A DNA stretch of 64,000 nt from Lautropia mirabilis (lineage in GTDB: Bacteria > Pseudomonadota > Gammaproteobacteria > Burkholderiales > Burkholderiaceae_E). The position numbers and the translations under genes were made by a program. The DNA lies in assembly GCF_900637555.1 (NCBI RefSeq), contig NZ_LR134378.1:1870001-1934000 (forward strand), in the 5' to 3' direction. This document shows, in pieces, positions 49,846 to 58,966 of this stretch. The notes beneath the pieces were generated by a model. The model was not told where the DNA came from. It searched no databases and was given only the letters and a program-made list of their open reading frames with translations. Within the stretch, counting starts at the first letter, position 1. Each line of letters starts with the position of its first letter.

Positions 49846-50490
49846 TCACTGTGCCGTCGGTGTCACCAGCCCGACCTGCTGAGGACGGTTGGCCGACAGG
49901 AAGTCGTGCTGGAACAGGCACATCCGGATGACGTCGCGGTACTGGCCGTTGATGAAGAATTCGTGCTTCAGCTCGCCTTCCACCTCGAAGCCCAGCTTCC
50001 GGTAGATGTGCATCGCCTTGTGGTTCTCGCGGTCGACGATCAGGTAGATCTTGTACAGGTTCAACACGCTGAAGCCATACTCCATGGCCAGCCGGGCCGC
50101 CTTGAAGGCAATGCCCTTGCCCTGATGATCGGGGGCGATGATGATCTGGAACTCGGCCCGCCGGTGCACGTGGTCGATCTCCACCAGCTCCACCAGGCCC
50201 ACGCTCTTGCCATAGGCCTCCACCACGAAGCGGCGCTCGCGCTGGTCGTGGATGTGCTCGTCGTACAGCGCCGACAGCTCGGCAAAGGTCTCGAAGGGCT
50301 CCTCGAACCAGTAGCGCATCACGTTGGCGTTGTTGTCCAGCTGGTGCACGAAGGGCAGGTCCTCACGCTCCAGCGGACGCAGCCGCAGGCTGATCTCGGC
50401 TGGACGGGAGGCCGCTTCGGCAGGGCGTGCAGAAGCATGGAGCGCCGGGGCCGGCGCCTCGGCAGCGTGTGGGCGATGCTTGGAAGACAT
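49846..50490 (-). CDS. speG: Spermidine N1-acetyltransferase SpeG
   Basis: SpeG acetylates spermidine and spermine with acetyl-CoA to lower toxic polyamine levels. The protein (214 aa) is a GNAT with the SpeG signature [20 protein letters not shown], the acetyl-CoA loop HQGKGIA and [16 protein letters not shown]. The first 36 residues are an Ala/Pro/Arg-rich extension not found in E. coli SpeG (186 aa). The start ATG at 50490 is chosen since the longer frame has no similarity. The DHA2 transporter follows 19 bases downstream. Confidence 0.9.
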   Translation of the reverse strand: MSSKHRPHAAEAPAPALHASARPAEAASRPAEISLRLRPLEREDLPFVHQLDNNANVMRYWFEEPFETFAELSALYDEHIHDQRERRFVVEAYGKSVGLVELVEIDHVHRRAEFQIIIAPDHQGKGIAFKAARLAMEYGFSVLNLYKIYLIVDRENHKAMHIYRKLGFEVEGELKHEFFINGQYRDVIRMCLFQHDFLSANRPQQVGLVTPTAQ

Positions 50491-50668
50491 GGTTGTCGGA
50501 AGGGGTGTACGAAGGCCCACTATAGCGCTGCGCCCGCGACGCACAAAGCCGCGGGCGATCAGATGCAGGCCAGCACGCCGCTTCCATGCGAGGACGTTGT
50601 ACCGTTGCATCGGTGCACACGGTCGGAACGCTGGGGTACCGGCCAGGGGCCGGTACCGTCGTGGCGTC

Positions 50669-51712
50669 TTACCCCTGGCCGCGCACCAGCGCCATCACCT
50701 TGGCCGCATCCAGCTGGCGCGATTCAGCCTCGATCCGGGGCAGGTACTGCGACTGCAGCGCACGACCGTCGCCCAGCACGCGCTGATAGGCGTCCTTCAG
50801 CATCTGGGTGGACAGCGTGCGGCCGCCGGCATAGTACTCGCGCGCCACGTGTCCCAGGGCGTAGGTGCTGGCAAAGCTCATGCCCGAGCTGACGGCCTGG
50901 CGGCCGAGCCCGCCCAGCATGCCCTTGCCCAGCTTCTTGCCGAGCAGGCTGCCCAGCAGCTTGCGGCCGGCCTGTTCCAGATACTGCGAGGTGACGCCCA
51001 CGCCCAGCGTGGCCAGAAAATCGCGGATGTGGCCCTTGTCCAGCGGGTAGCCGTACTGCTGGCCGATCTGGTAGACCAGCCGCATCTGCAGCGGGATGAT
51101 GGCCAGCGTCGACAGCGATTCGGGCAGCAGCTCGATGGCGCCGTTGGTGATGGCCGCGCGCAGGATCTGCTGGTCGATGGCCTGTGCGTCCGGCGTGGGG
51201 CGGCCGGTCGGCACGTTCTGGTTCGCCGGAGCGTCCGGGAGCGGGGGTGTCGGGTGGCTGCCGGCTTCGTGGGGTGTGCCCTGGGCCCGGGAGTTTCCGA
51301 AAAGCGGGGTTTCCTGCAGCGGTTCCGCCAGCGGGGCCTGCGCCAGCGCCTCGGCCTGCTGCACCGTGGCCTCGGCGGAAGCTGTATCCAGCTGCAGGGC
51401 CTGGCGTGCCTCGGTCAGGAAGGCGCGTTCGGCCTCGCTGATGCTGCCATCGGCCTCGCAGACACAGACCGCCATCTCGTAGGCCAGCCGGCGGGCATCG
51501 TCATCCTGCAGCCGGGCGGCCACGTCCTGCACGCCGGTGCGCTTCATCAGCACATCCTGATGGAGCGCAGGCAGATTGATCTCCTCGCGGGCGGCCAGGC
51601 CCTCGGCAATGCGCCGGATCTCCTCGCCTTCGCGTTCATGTTTCTGCTGGTCTGCGTAGGCAGCCAGCAGGCACAGCGTCAGGGTCGCGCGGATCTGTTC
51701 GGTGTCCGTCAT
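50669..51712 (-). CDS. TerB-like / DUF697 two-domain protein
   Basis: The 347-residue protein has an N-terminal TerB-like helical domain (about residues 1-125, with [20 protein letters not shown]), a Pro/Ala-rich linker of about 60 residues, and a C-terminal DUF697-like domain (about 180-330, with [20 protein letters not shown] and [20 protein letters not shown]). DUF697 occurs with small GTPases and in tellurite-related proteins and is often membrane-associated through its Gly-rich segment. The role is unknown; TerB homologues are associated with tellurite or stress response but are not proof of resistance. No other ter genes are nearby. Confidence 0.78.
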   Translation of the reverse strand: MTDTEQIRATLTLCLLAAYADQQKHEREGEEIRRIAEGLAAREEINLPALHQDVLMKRTGVQDVAARLQDDDARRLAYEMAVCVCEADGSISEAERAFLTEARQALQLDTASAEATVQQAEALAQAPLAEPLQETPLFGNSRAQGTPHEAGSHPTPPLPDAPANQNVPTGRPTPDAQAIDQQILRAAITNGAIELLPESLSTLAIIPLQMRLVYQIGQQYGYPLDKGHIRDFLATLGVGVTSQYLEQAGRKLLGSLLGKKLGKGMLGGLGRQAVSSGMSFASTYALGHVAREYYAGGRTLSTQMLKDAYQRVLGDGRALQSQYLPRIEAESRQLDAAKVMALVRGQG

Positions 51713-51815
51713 GGTGGGGATCCCTCCTTCGTGTGGTCAGAATGGGCGTGTGGGTCCTGCCCGGTCGGTCAGTGCCTTCTGGCGTTGTCCGGTCGGAATG
51801 TCGGCTGGCCGGCAT

Positions 51816-53708
51816 TCAGGGCTGGCAGACGAACTGCAGCCCGGAAAACCCGCAGAAGCGCTGGAAGCCCGGTTTGAAGAACTCGGCCCCGGCCCAGTTG
51901 CGGTACAGCGCCGGGTCGATGTCGATGGTGCGGCCGCGCTGCCAGTCGGCAGGGTTGGCCGGATCGCCACCCGGTTTCAGCACCGTCAGGTACGGAAAGC
52001 GCTGGATCGGTCGGCCGCGGCCGGCGCGGGCATCCACCTCGGTGGCCGAGGCAAACAGCGTCTCGGGGGCCAGGCCGTCTTCCACCCAGTCCATCAGCGG
52101 CGTGGTCACATCCAGGCTGCCCAGGCCGTCGCCGCGGTCGCAGTGGTACATGCCGGGAATCAGGAAAAGCCGCAGCATGTCGTCGGCCTGCGGGTCCAGG
52201 TCGCGCACGGCCTGCCAGTAGGCGATGGCATTCATCGGCGTGATGTTCGGATCGGCCAGACCATGCCAGATCAGCACCTTGCCGCCCGCTTCGCGGTAGG
52301 CGGACAGATCCGGATTGCTGGCGTCCAGCAGGGCGTGCATCGGCGCCAGCCGTTGCAGTGATTCGCGGGTGAAGCGAAAGTTCGCCAGCTTCCAGTGCGG
52401 ATCGTAGGAACCCGGATAGGCCAGCGCCGGAATGATGTCGCTGGAAGACTTCAGGCTGACGGTGCGTGCCGTGGGCGGCAGCACCACCTGGTCGATGGGC
52501 GTGCCCTCGGGGCTGGGCGGGCGCGTGGGTGTGGCGGCATCGGGCACCGCTGCGTGCGCGTTGGGGGCCGGCTTTGGGGGTGGCGGTGCAGCGGGCGAGG
52601 GCGTCTTCGACGGATGCAGCGGGGTGCTCATGTCGTGCGACGAGCGCTGCTGCGTCTGGCGCTGCAGCACGGCGTTGCGCGGCACCAGCACGCGCAGCCA
52701 GGCCAGCTCCGAGCCTGGCAGCACCGAGCCCAGCACCAGCTTGTGGTCGCCGTCATGGGCGCCCCGATAGACTTCGGCCACCGCGGCGGCCGTGCGCGGC
52801 GAGATGCAGTTGCCCGCGTTCATGAGGTCCCGGGAAGGGTCCGCCACCTTGTCGGGGCACACCCATTGCCAGGGATCGACCTTGCAGGTCGGGTCGCTGA
52901 CCAGGCCGTCGGTCGTGCCGTCGGCGGCATCGCAGGCCTGCACTGCACGGCGGTGCAGGATCGGCAGGTCGTCCTCGCGGATGGCGGGCTGGTCGCTGTC
53001 GGGCTGCACGATGCGGGCATTCCAGCCGTGGTACATGCTGTTCTGAATGGTGAACACCAGGGACGGTGCGCCGGCCACCACGCCGTTGAAGTCTTTCGGA
53101 TAGAGCTGCACGGCCATCAGCGCCTCACGCCCACCGTCGGAGCAACCTGAGAAATAGGTGTACTTCGGTGGCTGACCATAATAGCGATGAATGAGTTCAC
53201 CCGCGATGAGGCGGGTGGCATGCACGGCGCGGTAGCCGAAATCCACCCGCAGCTGCATGTCGGCGGCGGCCCAGATGCCGCCGGCGCCACTGGTGTGGCC
53301 CATGTCGGTCGAGGCCATGGCCAGCGTGCCGTCGCGCTCGAAGGAACAGTCGCGCTGCGGGGAATGGATGGCCAGCCGGCCGCACAGCCCGCCGCAGCCG
53401 GTCTGCAGGTAGCGCTGCGTCCAGCCGGCCACGGGCAGCCGCACGATGAAGCGGATCTGGGGCGAGATGACGCCCTGCACCAGGCACATCGCCTTGCCAT
53501 TGATGTCCTCGGTCTGCACGGACGTGACCTGCGTGGGCGCCTCGGCCAGCGAGGCATCGGCAAAGCTGTTGAGCGTGCAGGGCAGTCGGGGCATGACCGG
53601 GGGCAAATCCTGCACCGCCTGGGCATCCAGCGGCAGGGCCAGGACCCAAGGCAGGGCAGCCAGCAGGAGGGACAGGCGGCGGCGAAGGCGACCGGGTTGC
53701 AATATCAT
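51816..53708 (-). CDS. Secreted tannase / feruloyl esterase family hydrolase
   Basis: The 630-residue protein has a signal peptide of about 31 residues (RLRRRLSLLLAALPWVLALP, cleavage near DAQA) and the alpha/beta-hydrolase core of the tannase family. The nucleophile Ser190 is in FSGCSDGGRE, and a late GMYHCDRGDG carries the expected histidine. Cysteines around the active site probably form the family disulfide. A Pro/Ala/Thr-rich segment (about residues 350-410) interrupts the lid region. Natural substrates would be esters of gallic, ferulic or other phenolic acids, or a similar ester outside the cytoplasm. The start at 53708 is divergent from the sulfhydrylase gene, leaving 130 bases between the starts. 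Confidence 0.87.
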   Translation of the reverse strand: MILQPGRLRRRLSLLLAALPWVLALPLDAQAVQDLPPVMPRLPCTLNSFADASLAEAPTQVTSVQTEDINGKAMCLVQGVISPQIRFIVRLPVAGWTQRYLQTGCGGLCGRLAIHSPQRDCSFERDGTLAMASTDMGHTSGAGGIWAAADMQLRVDFGYRAVHATRLIAGELIHRYYGQPPKYTYFSGCSDGGREALMAVQLYPKDFNGVVAGAPSLVFTIQNSMYHGWNARIVQPDSDQPAIREDDLPILHRRAVQACDAADGTTDGLVSDPTCKVDPWQWVCPDKVADPSRDLMNAGNCISPRTAAAVAEVYRGAHDGDHKLVLGSVLPGSELAWLRVLVPRNAVLQRQTQQRSSHDMSTPLHPSKTPSPAAPPPPKPAPNAHAAVPDAATPTRPPSPEGTPIDQVVLPPTARTVSLKSSSDIIPALAYPGSYDPHWKLANFRFTRESLQRLAPMHALLDASNPDLSAYREAGGKVLIWHGLADPNITPMNAIAYWQAVRDLDPQADDMLRLFLIPGMYHCDRGDGLGSLDVTTPLMDWVEDGLAPETLFASATEVDARAGRGRPIQRFPYLTVLKPGGDPANPADWQRGRTIDIDPALYRNWAGAEFFKPGFQRFCGFSGLQFVCQP

Positions 53709-53838
53709 CGGGTCGGAATACGGGAACGGCAGGATCCCGCAGTCTACCGGGTTGTGGCAACGCGGCAACAGAATGCCCCCAACACGTGGGGCCAGCGGTG
53801 CATTGCGTTCTGCCGGGCATTCATCTCAGGAGACTCTC

Positions 53839-55110
53839 ATGAAATTTTCCACCGCCGCCATCCATGCCGGCTACCACAGCGACCCCACCACCCGGGCGGC
53901 CGCCGTGCCGGTCTACCAGACGACTTCGTACACCTTCGACGACAGCCAGCATGGCGCGGACCTCTTCAACCTGGCGGTGCCCGGCAACATCTACACGCGC
54001 ATCATGAACCCCACCAATGCGGTGCTGGAGGCGCGCGTGGCGGCCCTGGAGGGTGGCGTCGGTGCGCTGGCGCTGGCTTCGGGCATGACGGCCATCACCT
54101 ATGCGCTGCAGGCACTGTGCTCGCCGGGCAGCAACATCGTCTCCACCAGTCAGCTGTATGGCGGCACCTACAACCTGTTCGCGCACAGCCTGCCTAACCA
54201 GGGCATCCAGTGCCGCTTCGTGGATCACGACGATCTGGAGGCGCTGGAAGCGGCCATTGATGACAATACCCGTGCGCTCTACTGCGAATCGATCGGTAAC
54301 CCGGCCGGCAACGTGGTGGACCTGAAGCGCTGGGCCGAGGTGGCCGAGCGCCATGGCGTGCCGCTCATCGTCGACAACACGGTGGCCACCCCCTACCTGT
54401 GCCGCCCCTTCGAGCATGGGGCCCACATCGTCGTGCATTCGCTCACCAAGTACATTGGTGGCCATGGCACCACGATTGGCGGCGCCATCGTCGACAGCGG
54501 CCGCTTCGACTGGAAGAAGCACGCACGGCGCTTCCCCATCTTCAGCCAGCCCGACCCGTCCTACCATGGCGTCGTCTACACCGACTCCTTCGGCGAGGCG
54601 GCCTACATTGCGCGCTGCCGTGTGGTGCCGCTGCGCAATACCGGTGGGGCACTCTCGCCCTTCAACGCCTTCATGCTGCTGCAGGGGCTGGAAACCCTGT
54701 CGCTGCGCATGGAACGGCACTGCAGCAACGCGCTGCAGGTGGCGCAGTGGCTGGAGAAGCACCCGAAGGTGACACGGGTCAATTACGCGGCGCTGCCGGG
54801 CAGCCCCTACCGGGAAACGGCCGAGCGCATCTGCGGCGGCCGCGCGTCGGGCATCCTCAGCTTCGAACTGAAGGGCGGCATCGACGCCGGCATGCGCTTC
54901 ATCGACGCGCTGCAGATGATCTATCGCCTCGTCAACATTGGTGATGCGAAGACGCTGGCCTGCCACCCGGCCTCCACCACGCATCGGCAGCTGAACGAGG
55001 AAGAACTGGCGCGTGCCGGTGTGCCGGCCGGTCTGGTGCGGCTGTCCATCGGCATCGAGGATGTCGAGGACATCCTGGCCGACATCGCGCAGGCGCTGGA
55101 TAAGGCCTGA
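53839..55110 (+). CDS. metY: O-acetylhomoserine aminocarboxypropyltransferase / sulfhydrylase
   Basis: The 423-residue PLP enzyme is the MetY-like branch of the Cys/Met family. It has TTSYTFDDSQHGADLF at the N-terminus, the NIYTRIMNPTN motif, the PLP Lys204 in HSLTKYIGGHGTTIGG, and HPASTTHRQL near the end. It should make homocysteine from O-acetylhomoserine and sulfide. CAGGAG precedes the ATG. The genome thus carries this enzyme and MetZ, which prefers the succinyl ester; both possibly work under different sulfur conditions. An EamA-type small transporter starts 31 bases downstream. Confidence 0.9.
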   Translation: MKFSTAAIHAGYHSDPTTRAAAVPVYQTTSYTFDDSQHGADLFNLAVPGNIYTRIMNPTNAVLEARVAALEGGVGALALASGMTAITYALQALCSPGSNIVSTSQLYGGTYNLFAHSLPNQGIQCRFVDHDDLEALEAAIDDNTRALYCESIGNPAGNVVDLKRWAEVAERHGVPLIVDNTVATPYLCRPFEHGAHIVVHSLTKYIGGHGTTIGGAIVDSGRFDWKKHARRFPIFSQPDPSYHGVVYTDSFGEAAYIARCRVVPLRNTGGALSPFNAFMLLQGLETLSLRMERHCSNALQVAQWLEKHPKVTRVNYAALPGSPYRETAERICGGRASGILSFELKGGIDAGMRFIDALQMIYRLVNIGDAKTLACHPASTTHRQLNEEELARAGVPAGLVRLSIGIEDVEDILADIAQALDKA

Positions 55111-55141
55111 CCAATCGCAAGACGCTCAGAAGGGAAAGACC

Positions 55142-55564
55142 ATGGAACGCTGGGTCCTCTACGCCACGCTCTCGATGCTGTTTGCGGGCTTCACCTCCGT
55201 CATTGCCAAGATGGGCATGGAGGGCATTTCCGCCGAGCTGGGACTCAGCGTGCGCACGCTGTTCGTCTGCGGCTTCGTCTTCGTGTTTGCGCTGATGTTC
55301 GTGGACCCGGCCGAACTGCCCCGGCTGAATGGCCGCAGCCTGATGTGGCTGTGCATTTCCGGCGCCACCACGGCGCTTTCATGGATCTTCTACTACAAGG
55401 CCATCAAGGAAGGCCAGGTGGCCACCGTGGCGCTGATCGACAAGGGCAGCGTGGTGGTGGCCATGATCCTGGCCTGGATCCTGCTGCGCGAGGCCATCAC
55501 CCCGCGCATGGCGATCGGCGCGACGCTGATCGTGTCGGGGCTGCTGGTGATGGTGCGCAGGTAG
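55142..55564 (+). CDS. Single-EamA-domain (half-size DMT) membrane protein
   Basis: The 140-residue protein has about five membrane helices of one EamA repeat (SMLFAGFTSVIAKMGMEGIS, ISGATTALSWIFYYKAIKEG, IDKGSVVVAMILAWILLREA). Half-size EamA proteins work as dimers of identical or paired subunits and belong to the ancestral form of DMT transporters. It lies 31 bases after the sulfhydrylase with a good AGAAGGGAAAG ribosome site, so it may export a product or analogue linked to that enzyme, which is a guess. The stop is only three bases before the end of the convergent RHS gene. Confidence 0.88.
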   Translation: MERWVLYATLSMLFAGFTSVIAKMGMEGISAELGLSVRTLFVCGFVFVFALMFVDPAELPRLNGRSLMWLCISGATTALSWIFYYKAIKEGQVATVALIDKGSVVVAMILAWILLREAITPRMAIGATLIVSGLLVMVRR

Positions 55565-55567
55565 GCA

Positions 55568-57472
55568 TCAGTACGGTGCAAAGGGCTTGAGTGCAGCCTG
55601 CATCGGGTTGCCGTTCATGAACAGATACGGGTTGCTGCCCTTGGGGGCATCGGGCTGCGGTACCAGATAGCGGCCCGTATCCGGATCGTATTCACCCCGT
55701 TTCGTGAAATGCAGCCCCGTGGTGGGATCTGCCCAGTGGCCGGGGAAGCGCACCACAGGGTCTGCCTGCCGACGCTCGGCGTCCGACAGCGGTTCCGGCT
55801 GCCATTTCAGCGTGGTCGGGTAGGGGGTATCGGGCAGCTCCTCGCCAAAGGGGCCGAACAGCTGGCTCCAGCTCAACGTGGTGCGCGGACTGGCTACACC
55901 GTAGGGCAGGCCACGCGGATCAAGCAGGATCCAGCGCATGCCATAGGCGTCATGCTGCAGCGTGGGACAGTTCCACGGATCCTGTGACCCGGACGACTTG
56001 ACATGCTGGGCAGCGGTGCATGGGTGGGCTGTTGCGACGTTTGCCGGAGTGGCCTTCGAGTCAGTCTGTGGATGGCCGGCATCTTTCTTTCCGGGTGCCG
56101 ACGCGGGTTCCTTCAGGGTCTCGATCATCAGCAAGGGCATGCCCTGATAGTGCCACCAGGTGCGCATCAACGGACGCTGCGCGCCGATCTCGGCCTGCAG
56201 CAGGCCATCCTGATAGTCGTAGAAGGTCCATTGCTTGCCTTCACGACGGGCCACCCGTTCACCGCGGTGGTTGTAGCTGTACTGGATGCTGCGACCATCC
56301 TTGTGCGTCATCGACAGGATCTGGCCGCCTGGATGCCAGCGCAGCTTCCAGCCGTTCCATTCCAGCGGCCTGCCGGCAGCGTCGTAGGGTACGTTCTTGT
56401 AACGGTGGGTGCCCGGCAGGAAGGAGGCTTCCTGCTTTCGGTCGGCCGATTTCCCGTTCAGCGTAGGCTGATGCGTCCAGCTCGATGCGATGCGGTTGCC
56501 CCGGTCGTCATAGCGGTACTGCCATTGGCTGTCACCCACTGCGGTTGGAGAAATGCGCAGCTTGTCGAGTTTTTCCTTGCTGTCGGTAGATTGCCATTTG
56601 GTGCGGATGAGACGGCCCTGCGCATCATAGTCAAAGATCTGACCGTGGTAGCGGGTTCCGATCGCCTGCCAGCGTCCGTTGTCGTGGTGTTGCAGGCGGT
56701 ATTCGGTCAGATGGCTGTCGTAGTACGGAGAATCCGAAAAGATGGCGGCCCCACCCCCGATCGGCTGGCCGTTGCGTTCAAACGCCAACACATCGAAAAG
56801 ACCGTTTGCAAGCGTTGCAAAGCGCTGTGGGCCGTCGTTGCCACTCTGGCGATTGGAATACAGAAAACCGTTGTGCCGTTCGCCCAGCCGGAAGTTCGCG
56901 GAGCGCACATTGATGGAGCCATTGGATTGACGGTCGATGCTCATTGCAGCCCCGTTGGGCAGCATGATTCCGCTGGGGCGCGCATCCCGGCTGTTGTTGG
57001 ACGGATCGTACTGGAAGCGGGTGACGAAAATCTGATTCTTGCCCGAATCAACCGGATGGATCGCGGCCGTGCGTGCAATCAGCCGGCCGTGGGCATCGTA
57101 TTCCATCCGCTCGGTCATGGAGGGTGATTCGACCTTGACCAGTTGATTTTCCTTGTAGTGGTAGGTCGTTGTTTCAGAAAACCCCTGCTTGTCGGACAGG
57201 CGCTTTTCGATCATGCGGCCCTGCTTGTCGTACTGGATCTCCAGGCGGGAGCCGGTGGCGTCGATTTCGCGGATCGGTCGGCCGGCTTCGTCGAAGAAGA
57301 GCTGGCTGGTGCCGGTGTCGGCAGATTTCATTTCCACCATCTTTGCTGCCTTGGGCTCCGCGGCAGACGCGGAATGTGGCGAGGTCAGTGAGGTGGCAGA
57401 CAGCCCCAGTGAGAAGGCGGCCAGCAGGGCGGCGTACAGGGGGGAGCGGTTGCAGGCAAGGGGTGTTTTCAT
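55568..57472 (-). CDS. Secreted RHS-repeat protein without a visible toxin domain
   Basis: The 634-residue protein has a signal peptide (about 37 residues, SLYAALL-type hydrophobic core ending SASA), then multiple YD repeats of the Y-D-x-x-G-R-L type (YDKQGRMIEK, YDAHGRLIAR, YDAQGRLIRT, YDAAGRPLEW) and the RHS core near the end (FPGHWADPTTGLHFTKRGEY, YLVPQPDAPKGSNPYLFMNG). It stops about 12 residues after the core, so there is no C-terminal toxin as found in large RHS effectors. I chose the ATG at 57472; a GTG at 57514 would add 14 residues before the signal. No VgrG, PAAR or immunity gene is beside it. Role unknown. Confidence 0.85.
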   Translation of the reverse strand: MKTPLACNRSPLYAALLAAFSLGLSATSLTSPHSASAAEPKAAKMVEMKSADTGTSQLFFDEAGRPIREIDATGSRLEIQYDKQGRMIEKRLSDKQGFSETTTYHYKENQLVKVESPSMTERMEYDAHGRLIARTAAIHPVDSGKNQIFVTRFQYDPSNNSRDARPSGIMLPNGAAMSIDRQSNGSINVRSANFRLGERHNGFLYSNRQSGNDGPQRFATLANGLFDVLAFERNGQPIGGGAAIFSDSPYYDSHLTEYRLQHHDNGRWQAIGTRYHGQIFDYDAQGRLIRTKWQSTDSKEKLDKLRISPTAVGDSQWQYRYDDRGNRIASSWTHQPTLNGKSADRKQEASFLPGTHRYKNVPYDAAGRPLEWNGWKLRWHPGGQILSMTHKDGRSIQYSYNHRGERVARREGKQWTFYDYQDGLLQAEIGAQRPLMRTWWHYQGMPLLMIETLKEPASAPGKKDAGHPQTDSKATPANVATAHPCTAAQHVKSSGSQDPWNCPTLQHDAYGMRWILLDPRGLPYGVASPRTTLSWSQLFGPFGEELPDTPYPTTLKWQPEPLSDAERRQADPVVRFPGHWADPTTGLHFTKRGEYDPDTGRYLVPQPDAPKGSNPYLFMNGNPMQAALKPFAPY

Positions 57473-57631
57473 GGCGACAGGCACCGTGAAGAGGATGGAG
57501 CGAGGTTCGCTCACTGTGCGCCTGAAGTCGGAAAGCCGCCATCCATCGATTGGATGGTCGGCATGGGCCAGATGGATGAGCGGCTGGTGGGGGTTACCTG
57601 AACGCGTTCAAGGTCCTGCCAACGGTACTTG

Positions 57632-58966
57632 CTACCGATGAGCCGCCACCAGCGCCGCACTGCCCAGGCCACCCACACCAGCGATGCAGGCCAGACCTAG
57701 CCGTGGATGGCGGGGCATGGCGGTAGCCTCCGTGCCCGGCATGTCTGGACGGACCGGATGAGGTGCAGTGGATGGTTCCGCCGGAATCTCTGAGCTCTTT
57801 GGCCTCTCTGGAATGGCCGAGGTTGTCGAGGCAGCGCATGGGGCATGGGGGGCATGCAGTCGGGCCAGCAGCTCCACCAGCGCAATGGCGCCCGAGGCGC
57901 CGATGGGGTGGCCGCGCGCCAGTCCGCCGCCCCAGGCGTTGACGCGCGCAGGATCCAGCCCTTTGCCGTGCAGGGCCTGCTGGAAGGCCAGACCCTGCAC
58001 GGCAAAGGCGTCATGCAGCTCGACGGCGTGCAGGACATGCAGGTCCAGCTGCTGCCGCTGCATCAGGGCCTCCGTGGCGGCCAGCGCGCCGGTCAGCGGG
58101 TTGTCAGGATCGGCGCCCAGGCTGAGCCCGCCCAGCCAGTGGGCGGCGGGCGCGATGCCATGCCGGGCGCAGAATTCTGCCGAGGCCATGAGCACGAGTG
58201 CGGCACCATCGGCCTGCGGGGAGATGGCCAGACGGCTGAGAGCGCAGTCCGGGTCCGATGCATCGGGGCTGTGGGTATCGGTTGGTGCGCGTGCCGCCAC
58301 CGGCATCCGCGATGCCTGGCGCTCGCTCAGCAGCCGGGGATAGGCATCGTGCAACAGACCTTCCAGGGGCAGGATGGCGGATGGCGTGCAGGCGGAGCGT
58401 GCCGCCATGGCACGGACGGCGCGGGCGTGGCTGTCGCGGGCGTATGCATCCTGCTGGTGGCGCGTGAATCCGTGGCGGGCCGCGTAGTCGGCAGCGGCCT
58501 GCAGTGGATCGGGATCACGTGCCGGCCACGGGGTGAAGGCGGGGCGTTCGTAGGGAATGGCGGCCTGGGTGGCGTCCATGGGCCGGTGCTGGCGGATGGG
58601 GGATCGGGTCCAGGCTTCGGCACCACCGGCAATGACGACGTCGGACTGACCCGACAGGATGCGCGCCGCTGCCAGGTTGATCGCGTCCAGCCCCGAGCAG
58701 CACTGGGTGTCCACCGAGAAGGTGGCGCAGCGTTGTGGCAGGCCGGCTGCCAGCGCCGTCATGCGTGCAGGGTTGCCGCCGGCCCCCAGTGCATTGCCCA
58801 GGATCAGGGTGTCCACCGCCTCCGGCGGCAGCCCGACTGTTTGCAGCAGATGCAGCACCAGGGGGGCGGCCAGCGTGTGTGGTGTGTGATGACGCAGCGC
58901 GCCATGACGCGGCGCGACCGGGGTGCGGCCCCCGGCAAGGAGCGGAACGGGCAGAGGGGACAGCAT
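57632..58966 (-). CDS. Divergent thiolase (YhfS-like) in the bioY operon
   Basis: The 444-residue protein has the thiolase fold with the nucleophile Cys89 in DTQCCSGLDAI, the base His353 in ARGHPIGASGA, and a second cysteine at Cys427 (LACIAGVGGLG). The usual NEAF motif is replaced by ELHDAFA, with His318 where Asn normally helps form the oxyanion hole. A Pro/Ala/Ser/Thr-rich stretch of about 48 residues (373-420) interrupts the C-terminal domain. The ATG at 58966 shares a base with the ligase stop (TGATG). In B. subtilis the homologue YhfS is in the bioY operon; its function there is not established. A role in a biotin-linked acyl-CoA path is a hypothesis. Confidence 0.8.
   Translation of the reverse strand: MLSPLPVPLLAGGRTPVAPRHGALRHHTPHTLAAPLVLHLLQTVGLPPEAVDTLILGNALGAGGNPARMTALAAGLPQRCATFSVDTQCCSGLDAINLAAARILSGQSDVVIAGGAEAWTRSPIRQHRPMDATQAAIPYERPAFTPWPARDPDPLQAAADYAARHGFTRHQQDAYARDSHARAVRAMAARSACTPSAILPLEGLLHDAYPRLLSERQASRMPVAARAPTDTHSPDASDPDCALSRLAISPQADGAALVLMASAEFCARHGIAPAAHWLGGLSLGADPDNPLTGALAATEALMQRQQLDLHVLHAVELHDAFAVQGLAFQQALHGKGLDPARVNAWGGGLARGHPIGASGAIALVELLARLHAPHAPCAASTTSAIPERPKSSEIPAEPSTAPHPVRPDMPGTEATAMPRHPRLGLACIAGVGGLGSAALVAAHR

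Noticed and set aside
55568-55620. Hidden RHS toxin tail
   Set aside because: The frame stops about 12 residues after the RHS core, and the next gene on the other strand begins at once, so there is no room for a toxin or immunity gene.
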